A stretch of DNA of 64,000 bases. Source: Pleurotus ostreatus/Saccharomyces cerevisiae fusant (taxonomy: Eukaryota > Opisthokonta). Positions within the stretch are counted from its first letter, which is position 1; each line of letters begins with the position of its first letter. Positions 1 to 14,116 of the stretch are shown here, piece by piece. Where the stretch lies: contig JAMQCK010000093.1 of assembly GCA_024196135.1 (NCBI GenBank), positions 1 to 64,000 on the forward strand. The letters are read 5' to 3'. The notes under the pieces are model-generated. The model was not told the DNA's origin and did not search any database. It saw only the letters and a list, made by a program, of their open reading frames with translations. A program made the position numbers and the translations under genes.

Positions 1-106
1 TGCGCTGTAAAGCCCTCGTCAGCCACTGCACACTGCAAACCAGGCGGGTAAAGAGATGAGACCGCGACGCACCAGAGCCCTGCTTCTTGCGCAGCACGCT
101 GGCTGC

Positions 107-160
107 TTCTACGCTCGACGGCTGTCTTCTACGCTCGACGGCTGCCTTCTACACTCGACG
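107..160. repeat. Short tandem repeat, about 20-bp unit
   Basis: Two copies of a 20-bp unit (TTCTACGCTCGACGGCTG plus two bases) start at 107 and 127, and a partial third copy runs 147-160 with one base changed. It lies just past the 3' end of the GH47 gene. No function is apparent. The rest of 1-253 shows no gene I can support. Confidence 0.7.
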
Positions 161-253
161 CACTTCCCTCGCTGCGACCGTCATCTCGCATCGCGCGCCC
201 CTCATCTTCATCGCGTCCCCAATCAGCCTCGCCGCGCCCCGATCTCCCCCTCA

Positions 254-3012
<2,759 letters not shown>

Positions 3013-3545
3013 GGGCTGCTTTATATGGCAAGCTGGTGAGGTTCAAGGGTCCATGGGGAGGAGGGGGAGATGGTGGTGGAAGACAAGGCGACTTGGGCGC
3101 GCAGACGCGATCAATGACCGCGGATACGCAGCAGCACGTGCCTTTGCCTCCGTTCCGTCGCGCCGGAGGTGATGTCATCAGCAACAGTGGACCCACAACT
3201 TGACTCTGAATCTCATCTCGATACGCAGCGACACTCGACTGAGGTTAGATGCGCGGGTTCCCCTTATGCATTTGACCGCGCAGACATAGGGATGATTTTT
3301 TGATTCAATCTCAAGGTATAGCTCGTCATTTAGAGTGCGTGAATTGAACGTGGCTGCCAAACGGAGCACACGTGCAAATATCACTTCCTGTCTTCCTCCT
3401 CGTTGCTCAAATTTTCTTCGGTCAACCTTCCACCTGCTTCACCAGAGTCTCCTTGAATATTCTGAGTGCGTCGGGGAGCTATCAGCGCGGACGACCCAGG
3501 TAGCTAACGCAGTCATTCAGAGCAAGCAAAAAAAAACATCTCGCA
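3013..3545. other. Divergent intergenic region, GH47 / F-box
   Basis: 533 bp between the divergent starts of the GH47 gene (-) and the F-box gene (+). It must hold both promoters. I see no further gene and no convincing TATA element. Confidence 0.6.
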
Positions 3546-4886
3546 ATGTCAGGACACCATCACAGCACTCTCTGCACCGATTGCGGCCACTCCGTCTCTA
3601 TCGACCTCTCGCTCGGTCCAGAAGAGGAGGTGCTTCAAGCTATCCGCGACGGGCACATACCCTCCGAATCCTCATGCCGTGCGCACAACGCGGCAGCGGA
3701 TGCGGTCCAGTCGAAAATTGACGAGCTGGATCGGCCCATTGAGCGGCTGCAGACCTTGACCGAGGAAGTGGAGGAACACCGCGATCGACTCATCGAATAT
3801 TCTGAGCAGCAGCGCGCTCTGGCGGCTCCTGTTCAACTTGTACCAGCCGAGCTCTGGGAGACGATCTTCCGATATGCATGCGCGGAAACGACGCTCGAAT
3901 ACCCTCTCAAGCGCGACATGCTCACCGCACTCTCTCTCGGTCTCGTCTGTCAGAGGTGGCGTGCTATCGCTCGACGCGATACCCAGCTTTGGGCGCCTTA
4001 CCTGCGATTTGACGTGTACGCGCTCATGTTTGACCTTGCAACATTATTACTTGAGGACGAAGTGCGCGACTTTCGCGCGGTCGTGGCTTGCTATCTCGAA
4101 CGTTCCCGCACTGAGCCGCTCCGCCTGCACATAATGTGGCGTGGGCTCGAAGCAATGCCACAGGAACTGGAAACTTTCTCGGAGGACGCGCACCACCTGC
4201 TTCGCGACGTATTCGCGCACTTCTGGAGATGGAAGAAGTGCACCATTGCCGCTGACGTGTTGGAATATATGCTCGAGCACGAACCACGCATCAGGGTGCC
4301 GAGCTCGCTGGAGTACTGCTCCGTCATCGACCCAAAGGGAAGTCATCGCCGGATCGTTCCTTTATTTTCGGACGCACCGCGCCTCACGCGCTGGTCACAT
4401 TCAGGCCGCGGGCTTTACGAACCGGATCTTCCATTCTCGCAAATCACGTATTTCGATGCGGAATGGACTTCTGTTGAATATCTGGGGCAAATACTGCGGT
4501 CCTGCAAAGCTCTCGAATACCTTGACGTCTACGTAGCCGCTGGGAGTGACTCGCATCTCAGCGGTTTCCCTTCGCGCGCCTCGCTTCCGCATCTGAAAGT
4601 ACTCGCGCTCAAAAGAGCATCCAGCTCCCTCGTGCATACCGTCCTCTGCCTCCTCAGCGCGCCCATTTTGGAGTATCTGATGCTGGATTTGAGGCCCGGT
4701 CAGCCGTGGGGGGAGTCCCTTGCGGCAGAGTTGTACTCGCTCTTGGAGCGATCCTCGGGGAAAATCTCTTTGCACATCAGCATGACTCTTTCTGGCGACA
4801 GACTTCGCGAATTCCTGAGGCATCCACGCATCGGGTCGGTCAATGGCTACATGTTGAGTATGTGCCCATATCAAGTACCGACATAG
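3546..4886 (+). CDS. F-box-like protein, CxxC / coiled coil / F-box / LRR-like (type C family, A1)
   Basis: Uninterrupted 446-residue frame from ATG 3546. Order: N-terminal LCTDCGHSVSID motif (half of a zinc-ribbon-like CxxC), a conserved EVLQAIRDGHIPSESSC stretch, a coiled coil at about residues 55-95 (LDRPIERLQTLTEEVEEHRDRL), then an F-box-like helix set, VPAELWETIFRYACAETTL ... LVCQRWRAIARRDTQLWAP, at about 98-150. The rest resembles divergent leucine-rich repeats. Predicted role, from the family, is substrate recognition in an SCF ubiquitin ligase; the target is unknown. It is closest in this window to the gene at 9152, which has the same ACAETTL...PLK signature, and the two flank a zinc-finger gene. 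Confidence 0.85.
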   Translation: MSGHHHSTLCTDCGHSVSIDLSLGPEEEVLQAIRDGHIPSESSCRAHNAAADAVQSKIDELDRPIERLQTLTEEVEEHRDRLIEYSEQQRALAAPVQLVPAELWETIFRYACAETTLEYPLKRDMLTALSLGLVCQRWRAIARRDTQLWAPYLRFDVYALMFDLATLLLEDEVRDFRAVVACYLERSRTEPLRLHIMWRGLEAMPQELETFSEDAHHLLRDVFAHFWRWKKCTIAADVLEYMLEHEPRIRVPSSLEYCSVIDPKGSHRRIVPLFSDAPRLTRWSHSGRGLYEPDLPFSQITYFDAEWTSVEYLGQILRSCKALEYLDVYVAAGSDSHLSGFPSRASLPHLKVLALKRASSSLVHTVLCLLSAPILEYLMLDLRPGQPWGESLAAELYSLLERSSGKISLHISMTLSGDRLREFLRHPRIGSVNGYMLSMCPYQVPT

Positions 4887-5788
4887 CTGGTGTTGCATGC
4901 TCTAGCCTCCTCCTTCGGTACAACGTGCGCTGGTGCTGATGTCGTCGGATGTGCGGATAGGAATTGGGATGATTGTTTTGAGTCAGCCGTTCGCACTGTC
5001 GGCCTCGGACTTTTGGCTCAACAGAGGTGACGTATAAGTACAACGAAGGACGCTGTGTTTTTCCTCAATGGATACTCGTTCTGTTTTGATAAGACATCAT
5101 AACACAAGGACCTGATACCCAACCGCGATCCATGACTTCATTTCCCACTCTTGTACAGCTTTGTCTGCTCCTTCGACTCCGATCCCATTGTCTATTCCTT
5201 CAATATCGATCAGTACAAGTACAGATATACATTCTTCGCGTCGTCGTCGGCTTTGTCTTCCTTCCAGGTATATATACAAGATGGAGGGCCTTCGTCGCGC
5301 TTCTTCCCCTCCCTCCTCTCCTTCGGCTACCCATTAGCCATTCCCCGTCTTCCTCTTGGCCATCCGTCGTGCGAGTGGCCTTCAGCTTTGGGCCCCCGTT
5401 GCGGAAGGTATTGCGCGGAGTGTCGCGGTGGCCCATTCGCGTCCACGGCAGGGCGGTTCCTTCGGCGTAACTCGATAGTCGACCGCCGAGTGCGTCGAGG
5501 GAGAATGCAGAGGTTGCGACGCCGGGCGCGCTTCGTACGCATCGTTAGATGCGCCAACGTACACGCTGCCGGGTGTGCTATGTGTCGGCGAGTTGCGCGT
5601 CGGCGTGCCCAATGCTATCACAGACATGGACCTCAACAGGCGCCTCGCTGTAAGCCATAGAGCTGGCATGCTATAGACGCCGTTAATCAGGCTGAAAAAA
5701 AATCATTAGCATCTACCACTTCCTTAAAGACGAACGCTGACAACTCACTAGTTCAATTCCTCATTGAGGCCTCCTGGGTATCATTCAT
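4887..5788. other. Intergenic region, no supported gene
   Basis: 902 bp between the convergent 3' ends of the F-box gene and the zinc-finger gene. A 169-codon open frame (5151-5660, +) has no recognisable domain, a biased composition and overlapping frames of equal length, so I do not call it. It could contain UTRs or a non-coding transcript. Confidence 0.5.
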
Positions 5789-8344
5789 CTAGCCCTCTGT
5801 GGCGGCCGCCGTCTTCTTCGCCTTCCTCGCGCGGGACGTCGTCGGCTTGGGCTGCGCCGCCGGCTTCGCCCCGTACCTCTTCCTCCCCAGATGCGTCTCC
5901 GCAATGTGGCGCGACAGACCCTTGGAGTCTGACCGGCTGCCCGCCCAGGCGCCGCAAATGCGCATCTTGGGGTTTCCATCCGCGTCGAGCTTGCTCTCGG
6001 TATCTTCCACCATCCATCTGCAATGGTAGGCGTCGGTGTTCTTGACCCCGTTCTTGTTGATTGGACGCCGCCTCAGCTCCGCGGCGTCCGCGGGCATGGG
6101 CTTGGGACGCGCGCCGTGGTGGTTGAGGATGTGTGGGAGGATGAGGGTGTGCGCGTGCGCGGCGTCGTACGGGGTGAAGGTCGTGGTGCACGCACAGCCA
6201 TCCCAGCGGCATTGCGCATGCCCGGATGGGCCGAAGATTTCCTCGAGGGTGCCGTCTTTGAAGCCGGAGGCGGCATCGGCGGTGGGGGCGGGGGAGGCGG
6301 AGCTGGAGGTGGCGGACGTAGAGCTGGATGAATCAGAGCGGGACCTCGACGATTTCGAGGGGGAAGATCCAGAGCTCGATGACCCCGACGAAGGTGTGTT
6401 CGAAGAGGAAGTGCCGGAGAGCCCAGAGGCCGAAGCGTTGCTGCTGAGCGACGACGATGACTCGTTCGACGAGCTGTACATCGTCGACGGCGGCGTGGGG
6501 AGTTGGGTGTTCGTAGTGTAGGCAACGAGCTGGTTGTCGTAGGCGATGGGCTGGCCGGCGTAAGTGAAGGGCTGATGCGCGTAGGGGTCCATCTGCGGTA
6601 CATAGGCGTTGCCGTACGCGTCCAGGTAGAGGCCATTGTAAGCGGTCATCGGTGCACCCTCGTAGACGGGCGCGGGCGCGAAGCTGCCAGGAGCGGGTGC
6701 AGGTGCGAAGCCGTACGTGTAGCCTTCGTACGCTTGGGGGCCATAGCACGGGACCTGTGGGAAGACGGTAGGGTCCACGAAGGTTTGCACAGGCGCCGGC
6801 GCATAGCCCTGCATCGGTGCGAGCACATAGTCCTGCGGTTGCCCAGGCACGAAATCCTCTGCAGGTAGGGGCGCATCGCCCTCCGCAGGTGGGAGCGCGT
6901 CTCCCTCAGTAGGTATGGGTGCGTATGCTTGCACGATCTGCGCGACCACGGCCGGGTTGAGGGGGAACTCCTCCCTACATTCGTCATCAGTTTCGTCTCC
7001 TACACGAAGAGATAGGGTCAACGTACCCATTCCAGCCGAGTACGAGGCCTGCGTTCGGGGTGAATAGTTCAGCGCCAAGAGGGGTAGGATCGGTGGCGTT
7101 GATGGGGGTAGGTTCGGCAGCATTGAGCGAGGTAGAGGCAGCACCGTCCAGAGGCGCAGGCTCTACGGCTTTGTGGTTGGTTTGACTAGTGGCATCGACC
7201 GCGGGAAGCTGGGGGGCGTTCTGACGAAGTGGTTGGAGGGGCTTCCGAGCACTAGAAAATATATCAGACTTATTTCATTGGCTGAATACGATTATCTGAC
7301 ATACCGGCGATTCGCTCGAGGCTGGCGGCGGGAGGAGTGATGGGCGGTCAATGCCGAGTTGGTGTGGTCGACGGTAGAGGGTGCCGCGGTGTCGAGCCTC
7401 GTGCGCTTGGTGGGGCGCTCGGAGGGTTCGAGGAAGTCACGACGGTTGTCGAGAGAGGCGAGGCTTTGTTCATCGACGGTGGTGCTTTGTTCGGGGGCTA
7501 TGTTCTCTGCATCGGGGATGACAATGGTCTCGGGGTAGCTGTAGACTGGGGCAGTGGCCGCCACCTGCGCGCTTTGTTCGGTGGCCGCGACGTCGGTCGG
7601 GGGGTTGGTGTCGGGGCTGTGGAGTGGGGCGTCGAGGATGAGAGGAGGGGTCGGGAGTCCGTATGGGATAGCTGAATCATCGGTGGCGCGCGCGTCACCC
7701 CGCGCGTCGCTGTGTTCCTGCGTGATCGGCGCGCTAGGATCACAAACGCCTGCGGTGTGCACAGGCAGCTGCCCAACCGAGCGGTTTATCTTGTTCTGGT
7801 AGAATTTCTCAATGACCGGCTGGAGAATCCTCGCCCAGATACACAGGCCCCGCTCCATGAACCACGTATCGTTATCGAAGTCGATGACTTCGCCCTTGTA
7901 CAGGTAACAGTCCTCGACTTGGGACAAACCGTCTGTCATGCGCTCAAGGTCGCGTTGGAGGGTCCGTATAGGGTCTGAATCAATGGCCTCGAGAGTATGA
8001 GGAGCACTGTCGTTCGAGAGTGTCGGTGCATCATCGGCTGGGCTCGGTGGCTGGTCTGGCACCACGGCGACGAAACCGGGCACGTCAAACGACGGCTGGT
8101 ACTCGTCGAACCCTGTGTTTGTGTACTGGAAGTTGGCCAATGTCTCTGTATAATAGATTAAGCACTGGAGTAGCGATCTATGGCTTTGCCACGCACCGGC
8201 ATCGGACAGGTACCATTCATTCGCATTCATATCCGGCGCGTAGCCGTCTGGCATGTTCATATTCTGTGTCTGAGGGTCCTGCAGGATATCCTGCGGGATG
8301 GTGTAGAGCGGGGAGAGCTGAGAGTTCGGAATGTAGTAAGCCAT
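5789..8344 (-). CDS. Two-finger C2H2-like zinc-finger protein with low-complexity linker (ZF-1)
   Basis: Three exons, 8344-7305, 7251-7027 and 6974-5789, joined by introns with GTATGT and GTACGT donors; the lengths sum to 817 codons. The start MAYYIPNSQ at 8344 is preferred over an in-frame open stretch reaching 8497. The N-terminal part has a conserved-looking block (TLQRDLERMTDGLSQVED ... WFMERGLCIWARIL) and a basic PTKRTRLD patch, a likely nuclear signal. The middle is Tyr/Pro/Ala-rich, then Ser-rich. The C-terminus has two finger-like units, CRWDGCACTTTF...HILNHH and CRWMVED...CGAWAG...LSRHIAETH, and ends in a Lys/Arg/Ala tail. Probably a DNA-binding regulator; targets are unknown. Related genes are at 11244-12905 and 20399-22870. 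Confidence 0.8.
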
Positions 8345-9151
8345 TGTGGGGGTTGGGTGTGGAGTGCAAGAGCGAGAGCAAAGCAACGAGCGGTGGCTAT
8401 GAGCATTCACGTGACCCAGGTGGGTTCGGATCCGGTCACAGTCACGTGACCGTGCTGTGTTCGCTGTGCGCCGGCCCGGAAAAGCCGAGAAGCGCAAGGA
8501 CCGCTATGGACCTACACATGGGAGGGGAGGTCTTCGGCGACACCTAGTAGTAGTGGTACTCGTTGCTGCTGAGCCGGAGAAGATCAACGGAGACAGAGGA
8601 GGACGTACCGCGGACTCAGGGGAAGAGGTTGCGAAATTCAATCAGCACCCATTGTTGAGTTTGGGTATGCGTCCAGAGTCGAGCGCATTCTTGGACTTCC
8701 GGGTGCTCTCAGACTCTGAAAGATTGGAGCGAGGGAGAAGAAGAAGGAGCTATATTCATCCTGGAGAGATATCATAGTAGACAGTGGTGATACGGGCAGT
8801 CAGATGAAGGTTGGGGACAAGGCGCGCGCGCGAATAATTCCTTCCCATCCTCATTCCCGACGGTCATATCACGCATTTGACTCTTTCCCAATCCTGCAAA
8901 GAAACAGATCACTTGGACTCTATTCCACGAGGATTGAAGGAATCTTTGTGCCGCTGATACTTCTCAGCGGGAATGTACGTCGCTATGCGTTATCCTTCCT
9001 CGTAGCTCAAGACCCCTTCGCACAGCGCATACCCTGTAATCCTCAACCTGCGTCGATTGAGCTCTCCTGGTGCGTCCCTCGCTCTTCTACCTGCGTGACC
9101 TGCTTTACTGACGCGGTCCACCAGCGCGAACGTGTAGAAGATCGTGTCGCT
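8345..9151. other. Divergent intergenic region, ZF-1 / F-box A2
   Basis: 807 bp between divergent starts. The F-box frame stays open upstream to an ATG at 8804, so a 116-residue N-terminal extension is possible, but that stretch lacks similarity to the paralogues. CACGTG-containing sequences occur near 8408 and 8443. Confidence 0.5.
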
Positions 9152-10441
9152 ATGACAAGAACCCGCATCCCTCTCTGCCCGAACTGCGACCGCTCCGTCT
9201 CTGTCGACGCGTCCCTCCATCCGACCGAGGACATTCTTCAGTCCATCCGCGAAGGCTACATCCCCTCCGAAACCTCCTGCCGCGCGCACAGCGCAGCCGC
9301 GGATGCTGCCAAGTCGCAAATCCGCGACCTCGATCGTGTCTTGATGCGGCTCACCGCCTTGACCGAGGAAGTGAAGGCGCACCGAGAGCGGCTCTCCGAC
9401 TTCGCAGAGCAGCAGCGCGCGCTTACAGCTCCCGTCCGGCGCATTCCCACCGAGCTCTGGCAGCAGATCTTTCTACATGCATGCGCAGAAACGACCCTCG
9501 CATGTCCACTGAAAACTCAGATGCTCACCGCGATGTCCCTAAGCCATGTTTGTCGGACGTGGTGGGCCATCGCGCGGCATGACGCCGAGCTTTGGGCTCC
9601 TCGCCTGAAGTTCGACCTGGGACGGATGCTGATGGATGTCACGAAGGGACGGAACGGGAACGAAGTGCACGAATATCGCTTAGCCGTGACCTTCTACCTC
9701 GACCGTTCTCCCGCTGAACCGTTCTCCTTCGACGTTACATCGGAACCTGATGGCGATATTCCGGACAATCTGGAGCATTACTCGGAGGACGTGCATCTCC
9801 TGCTCAGGATGCTATTCAAGAACTTCTCACGGTGGAAGGAATGTTGCATCGCAGGAAACGCCCTAGACTACCTGATTTTTCCCGAATTCCTCGGGCACAC
9901 GGCGGAGATGCTGGAATCCTGCTCTATCGTGGGCGAGATGCGCGAACTCTATCTCATCGAAGAGTTGTTTTCGGATTCCCCGCGCCTGACACGCTGGACG
10001 CAGGACTACAGTGGATTCGCGCCGAAATTGCCTTTCTCGCAGCTCACCCATTTGGAGACGGGTAAGATCGACTCTCCCTTCCTGTGCCAAATTCTCTCTT
10101 CCTGCGAAGCGCTCGAGGTCTTGGATATCTGCATCATGAATTCTGACCATATCCGACTCGGTTTGCCTTCGCACGCTGTGCTCCCGCGGCTGCGAGAGCT
10201 TTTTCTGGCCGGCCAGACCACTCTTGTTCTCGGCACCGTTCTGCGCAGCCTTGAAGCCCCCGCCTTATCGCAGTTAACGCTGGGGGCCATACATTGCTCT
10301 AGAGGCTTTCAGGAGTCGGATTGGAAGTCGCTGTTTGACAGTGAGGATTTCCGGTCTTTCAAGGACCGCACGTCGAGCTTCTCTCTGAGTGTCGACAATC
10401 TTGAGGACGATAGGGTGTACGAACTGCTGGAATCGTCTTGA
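9152..10441 (+). CDS. F-box-like protein, CxxC / coiled coil / F-box / LRR-like (type C family, A2)
   Basis: The start is taken at ATG 9152 because MTRTRIPLCPNCDRSVSVD then aligns with the N-termini of the paralogues. An in-frame ATG at 8804 would add 116 unsupported residues. Order: LCPNC motif, ILQSIREGYIPSETSCRAHS block, coiled coil (LTALTEEVKAHRERLSDFAEQQ), F-box-like IPTELWQQIFLHACAETTL with CRTWWAIARHDAELWAP, then LRR-like repeats to residue 429. It is the closest relative of the gene at 3546. Likely an SCF substrate receptor by family; no target can be inferred. Confidence 0.83.
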   Translation: MTRTRIPLCPNCDRSVSVDASLHPTEDILQSIREGYIPSETSCRAHSAAADAAKSQIRDLDRVLMRLTALTEEVKAHRERLSDFAEQQRALTAPVRRIPTELWQQIFLHACAETTLACPLKTQMLTAMSLSHVCRTWWAIARHDAELWAPRLKFDLGRMLMDVTKGRNGNEVHEYRLAVTFYLDRSPAEPFSFDVTSEPDGDIPDNLEHYSEDVHLLLRMLFKNFSRWKECCIAGNALDYLIFPEFLGHTAEMLESCSIVGEMRELYLIEELFSDSPRLTRWTQDYSGFAPKLPFSQLTHLETGKIDSPFLCQILSSCEALEVLDICIMNSDHIRLGLPSHAVLPRLRELFLAGQTTLVLGTVLRSLEAPALSQLTLGAIHCSRGFQESDWKSLFDSEDFRSFKDRTSSFSLSVDNLEDDRVYELLESS

Positions 10442-11243
10442 ACTACGGTCGTCGATCTTGCAATATGACCGTCTCCTTGGTACGCTTCTTGCTTTCTCTT
10501 GATCCATGACTTTGCTTACGATGATGAATTTCAGGGAGAGAGGGGGCTCAAGCACACGACGAGGTTCGGAAGATAAAACGAGGTAAGATTCCAAAGATGC
10601 TGCTAACTCTATATTCGACTAATGACAATTCCAGGTTTGCACGCGTTAGTAATGGTACTGGTATCTACGTCTACATTAGGCGGTGTGCGCGTGCCACGAA
10701 TGGACTTGGTGTGTTTCTCCCTTTCGGCCGAGGTCTGCCCGTCTTGCGGAATGAATCCCTGCGGCCTGCATACCGACGCCGGCGAAGACGAAGCATAGGT
10801 GTCCCTCGCTCCGATGAGCACCGTCGCGGCAGTCGTGAGCTGACCATCGTATACCAGCTGATTACAGGCCTTGCAGTGGTGTTCGGCGAGGCTCCCCAGA
10901 GTGATTCAATACAAGCGCTCCAAGGAAAGCAAGACGGACTCTCCGCGGCGGAGTAAGGCGGGTTATCCAGGAAAGTGCAAGACAGGTCTCCGGATGGAAG
11001 CAAGACGGGGTACGAGCTGCGCGTACATTGAGGCAAGGACAAGTTCGGCGAGGAGCATGCGAGCGACGATGTGCGCGGAGTCGTGGCAAGTTGACGAGTG
11101 GTGCGTTGCTGAACTGCCACATCCCAGATCTCCAGCCGTCGCTGTTGGCTGGCCTCTACGATGGTCACTTTGCGCCTTTAGGACGAGCTCTTCGCGCCTA
11201 TACGACGGTCTCTTGACGCCTTGACGACAAGCTCCGGGCGCCT
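10442..11243. other. Intergenic region, no supported gene
   Basis: 802 bp between convergent 3' ends of the F-box gene and ZF-2. Several open frames up to 165 codons overlap on both strands without conserved motifs; none is called. Confidence 0.5.
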
Positions 11244-12905
11244 TCACGTCTCCTTCTGGATATGCTGCTTTCGCACATGCGCGACGATCGGGCCGACATC
11301 CGGCCCATCTTTACCCAACGGATTGCGGCACTCGCTCCCATCTTTCTTGATCCAGTGGCAGATGTATCGCTTGCCGTCCGCCGCTTGCCTCCCGCGGTTC
11401 CGCCGTACGTCGGGAGGAACTTCCTCGGGATGGATGCTGTGGACGGTCTTGAGGTGCTCGCCGATGCTTGCAGGCGGCTGGTCGGTGGAAAAGGTATGCG
11501 TGCAGAAGCCCCAGCGGCAGGGGATGAGGCCGGGCGGGGCTGTGGGCGTGGGCGCGGCGTTGCTGTTGTTGACGCTGGTGGTGGGTGGTTGGGGGTTGGC
11601 GGTGTAGGACTCGGCGGGGGAGACGGTGAGGGGAGGAGTGGGCAGCTGCGCGCGAGGGCCAGCGGCGAGTCTGTTCACGACTGCGGGGCTGAAGGTATGT
11701 CAGAGACTGGCGGCGTAGATGTATACAAGGCGCTTACCGCTGTACAGATGGTCCGCCGGCTTGCGAAGGGTGGGGGATATGTCGTTGGGCGGGCGGGAGC
11801 GCAGTACGCGGAACCCAGTGTCTACGGCCGTCGTGTGGATGTACGAAGTACACATGATCGGGACACCTTGGATCGAAGAATGGCCCTCGTGGGGGAAGGT
11901 CGGCCTGAGGAGGGCTTGGGTAGGGGGTAGAGCCGGCGTGAGCAGGCATCATACTACGCGGTTTATCGTTAGCTACTCTCAGAAGGGCTTTTCTGAGCTT
12001 AACGCACCCAGCGTTGCTGTTCGGGTTCGCGTGGTGGGGAGGTTGGGTTGAGACGGGTCTTTGTTGCGGGTGCGCGCTACGCATGGAGGTGAGCGATCTA
12101 TAGTATGGCATTGACAATGTACTCACCGACGCGGCTTCCCAGGAGGCGTGCGGGGCTTGGTGGAGGAGTGGACTTGAGGGCGCCTGGGGTTGGGGGAAGG
12201 TGCAACAACAGCATCAGGCGCCTGGTGCCTAGCGCGCTTCGCGGGTCGTTCTTCGTGGGTATCATCATCCCGAGGATGATTGATGGTCTTATGAGAAGCC
12301 TGGGTAGCTGGGAAATTGTGGGACGGCGTGGGATGTTCTTCGAGGGAAATGGTGTTTTGTGGCGATGGTCGTGGCGCAGGGGTGGCGTGGACCGTCTGAA
12401 CAGCTTGAGCCGACGCGGTGCGTTGCAGTGGCTGGGGTTGTGCAGCAGTGTTGCTGACGCCTCCTGGCGTCGGCGTCTGATGGGCTCTGTGGATGTGCTC
12501 GTCGCGGAATCGCTTCATGAGGTGAAAAAGCTTGGCGCAGAGCATCGGATCCCTGAAGTCCATAACTTGTCCAAGGAACGTGTACGTTCCGTTGGGGCCT
12601 GGCAGGAAGTTGGCGAACACGCTATCCCAGAGAGCCGTATCATACGGGCGCAGGAAATCTGCGCCCTCGTTTGTGGCACGGTTGAGCGCGCCTGGCGCTA
12701 CGCGCTCGGCCAGCCGACGTAGAGCGTCTGGATCGCCATTGGGAGAGAAGTTTGACGGAATCTTGCCGCTCATGACGATAAGATACGCTGCAAAATAACC
12801 TAAGGGCGATGAGGACGCTTGACGCGTAGCATGGCCTTGCCACTCACGGTCGTAATTAGGCGCCTTCTGCGCGTTCTCGAGTGGCTTGGTGTTGTTGGCG
12901 GCCAT
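11244..12905 (-). CDS. Two-finger C2H2-like zinc-finger protein (ZF-2)
   Basis: Four exons, 12905-12127, 12097-12008, 11953-11738 and 11688-11244, sum to exactly 510 codons with canonical introns. A further small intron inside exon 1 after NYDR (GTGAGT near 12851) is possible. The N-terminal half contains ALWDSVFANFLPGPNG and LFHLMKRFRDEH helices, then HEERPAKRARH, a basic patch in the same place as in ZF-1. The C-terminus has two finger units, CRWGFCTHTF...HLKTVH and CHWIKKDGSECRNPL...HVRKQH. Same architecture as ZF-1 and ZF-3. Likely nuclear and DNA-binding; function unknown. Confidence 0.78.
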
Positions 12906-13492
12906 TTTGTCTTGTGTGAATGAGGCACGTTCAGGTGAGTGAGAATTCTGAGGCTTTGCTGGCTCTTTGCTCGTTGGAGATGACGGTGGGTGAAAGGAAG
13001 CTTGGAAAGTGCAGTGGCTGCGCTGTGACCACACGGGTGGCAAGACCAGCTAGTCACGTGATCGTAACGCGCGGGCCAATCTGTTCACGAGCGCTCGCCT
13101 CAAACCATGAATCCTTCCATCGACAATTGAAATGCGTAGGCGCAGTTATCGTAAGCTTCTCTTAAGACGTATTTTTGAAGACTGTTGTGGTGACAGTGGA
13201 ATGGCTATCATATCTGCCACAATATCATGATGTTTTGTGGCGAGTGCTCTTTGCGCAGGGTTCGCAGGTCACCGAGACATCTCATACAAATAGTCCAATG
13301 GAAGGCGTGTTCAGGCAATAATGTCCGAGGCATAAGCGATGCACGCAAGTGCGACTGGAGGGATACAGATCGTATGCGATACGATACAGAGATGAATCAA
13401 ATGTCCGAGTTGTCCGTTGAATAAATATGTGAGTCCTCGCTCTGTCCTTGTTCATCGTCCTGGTCACCAGGAATCACATAGGTAAGGCTGTC
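12906..13492. other. Intergenic region upstream of ZF-2
   Basis: 587 bp holding the ZF-2 promoter and the 3' flank of the Ser-rich gene. No other gene seen. Confidence 0.5.
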
Positions 13493-14116
13493 TCAGACTG
13501 CAGACGCGCTATGAAGGCGGGACGAGTGCTCGCGTCTGGATGAGAACGGTCCGCTCGACGCAGTGGCGACGCTGGGATCGACTGCGGAGGTGGCAATACT
13601 GCTCGCCGTATAATCGAAGGGCTTGCTAGACGCGGACTCAGTCGGAGCGCCAAACACACTCGACGCAGGACCATCATGTCCTCCGGAAGCGGACGCGAAA
13701 GGACCGCTCGATCCCGAGTGGGAGGGGAAGCTCGACACCGAGTCGGTGGAGGGCACGTTGGATGCCGAGCCGAAGGGGCCGCTGGAAGCTGAGACGTGCA
13801 GTCCGCTCAGCGACAAGCTTAGCGACGCTGCGTGACTGGGACCGCTCGACGCAGACCCAGCGAGATCGCTGGACACGGAGCTGTAGGGCTCGATGGTTTG
13901 GGATACCGAATGGCCCGAGGCGGACCTCGAGGGACCTCCCGAGCCAGAGGGAGCAGCGGGATAGCTAAAAGCGGGAATGGATCCAGAGTAGCCGGCGTTG
14001 CTAGCAATTTCGCTGCTGGATATAGCGCTGCCGGAAGGCTCGATAGAGTCGATGCCCGTCGGTGCCGTGTACGCAACGCCGGCCAAGGCAAGGGTGAAGA
14101 AGGTGACGAGTTGCAT
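13493..14116 (-). CDS. Small secreted Ser/Ala/Gly-rich repeat protein
   Basis: 207 residues in a single exon from ATG 14116. A clear signal peptide, MQLVTFFTLALAGVAYTAP, is followed by a mature protein of almost pure Ser, Ala, Gly and Pro. The motif ASSGPF (with SGPF/SKPF variants) recurs at least five times from about residue 110 to 195. There are no cysteines and no C-terminal hydrophobic tail, so no GPI anchor is indicated. The composition suggests a heavily O-glycosylated cell-wall or extracellular protein. I do not recognise a family. The antisense frame at 13832-14359 is a shadow. Confidence 0.72.
   Translation of the reverse strand: MQLVTFFTLALAGVAYTAPTGIDSIEPSGSAISSSEIASNAGYSGSIPAFSYPAAPSGSGGPSRSASGHSVSQTIEPYSSVSSDLAGSASSGPSHAASLSLSLSGLHVSASSGPFGSASNVPSTDSVSSFPSHSGSSGPFASASGGHDGPASSVFGAPTESASSKPFDYTASSIATSAVDPSVATASSGPFSSRREHSSRLHSASAV

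Noticed and set aside
5151..5660. 169-codon plus-strand frame between two genes
   Set aside because: No conserved motif, Arg/Ser-biased, overlaps other equally long frames.
8804..9151. N-terminal extension of the F-box gene at 9152
   Set aside because: In-frame and open, but no paralogue has it and the LCPNC motif normally lies within about 20 residues of the start.
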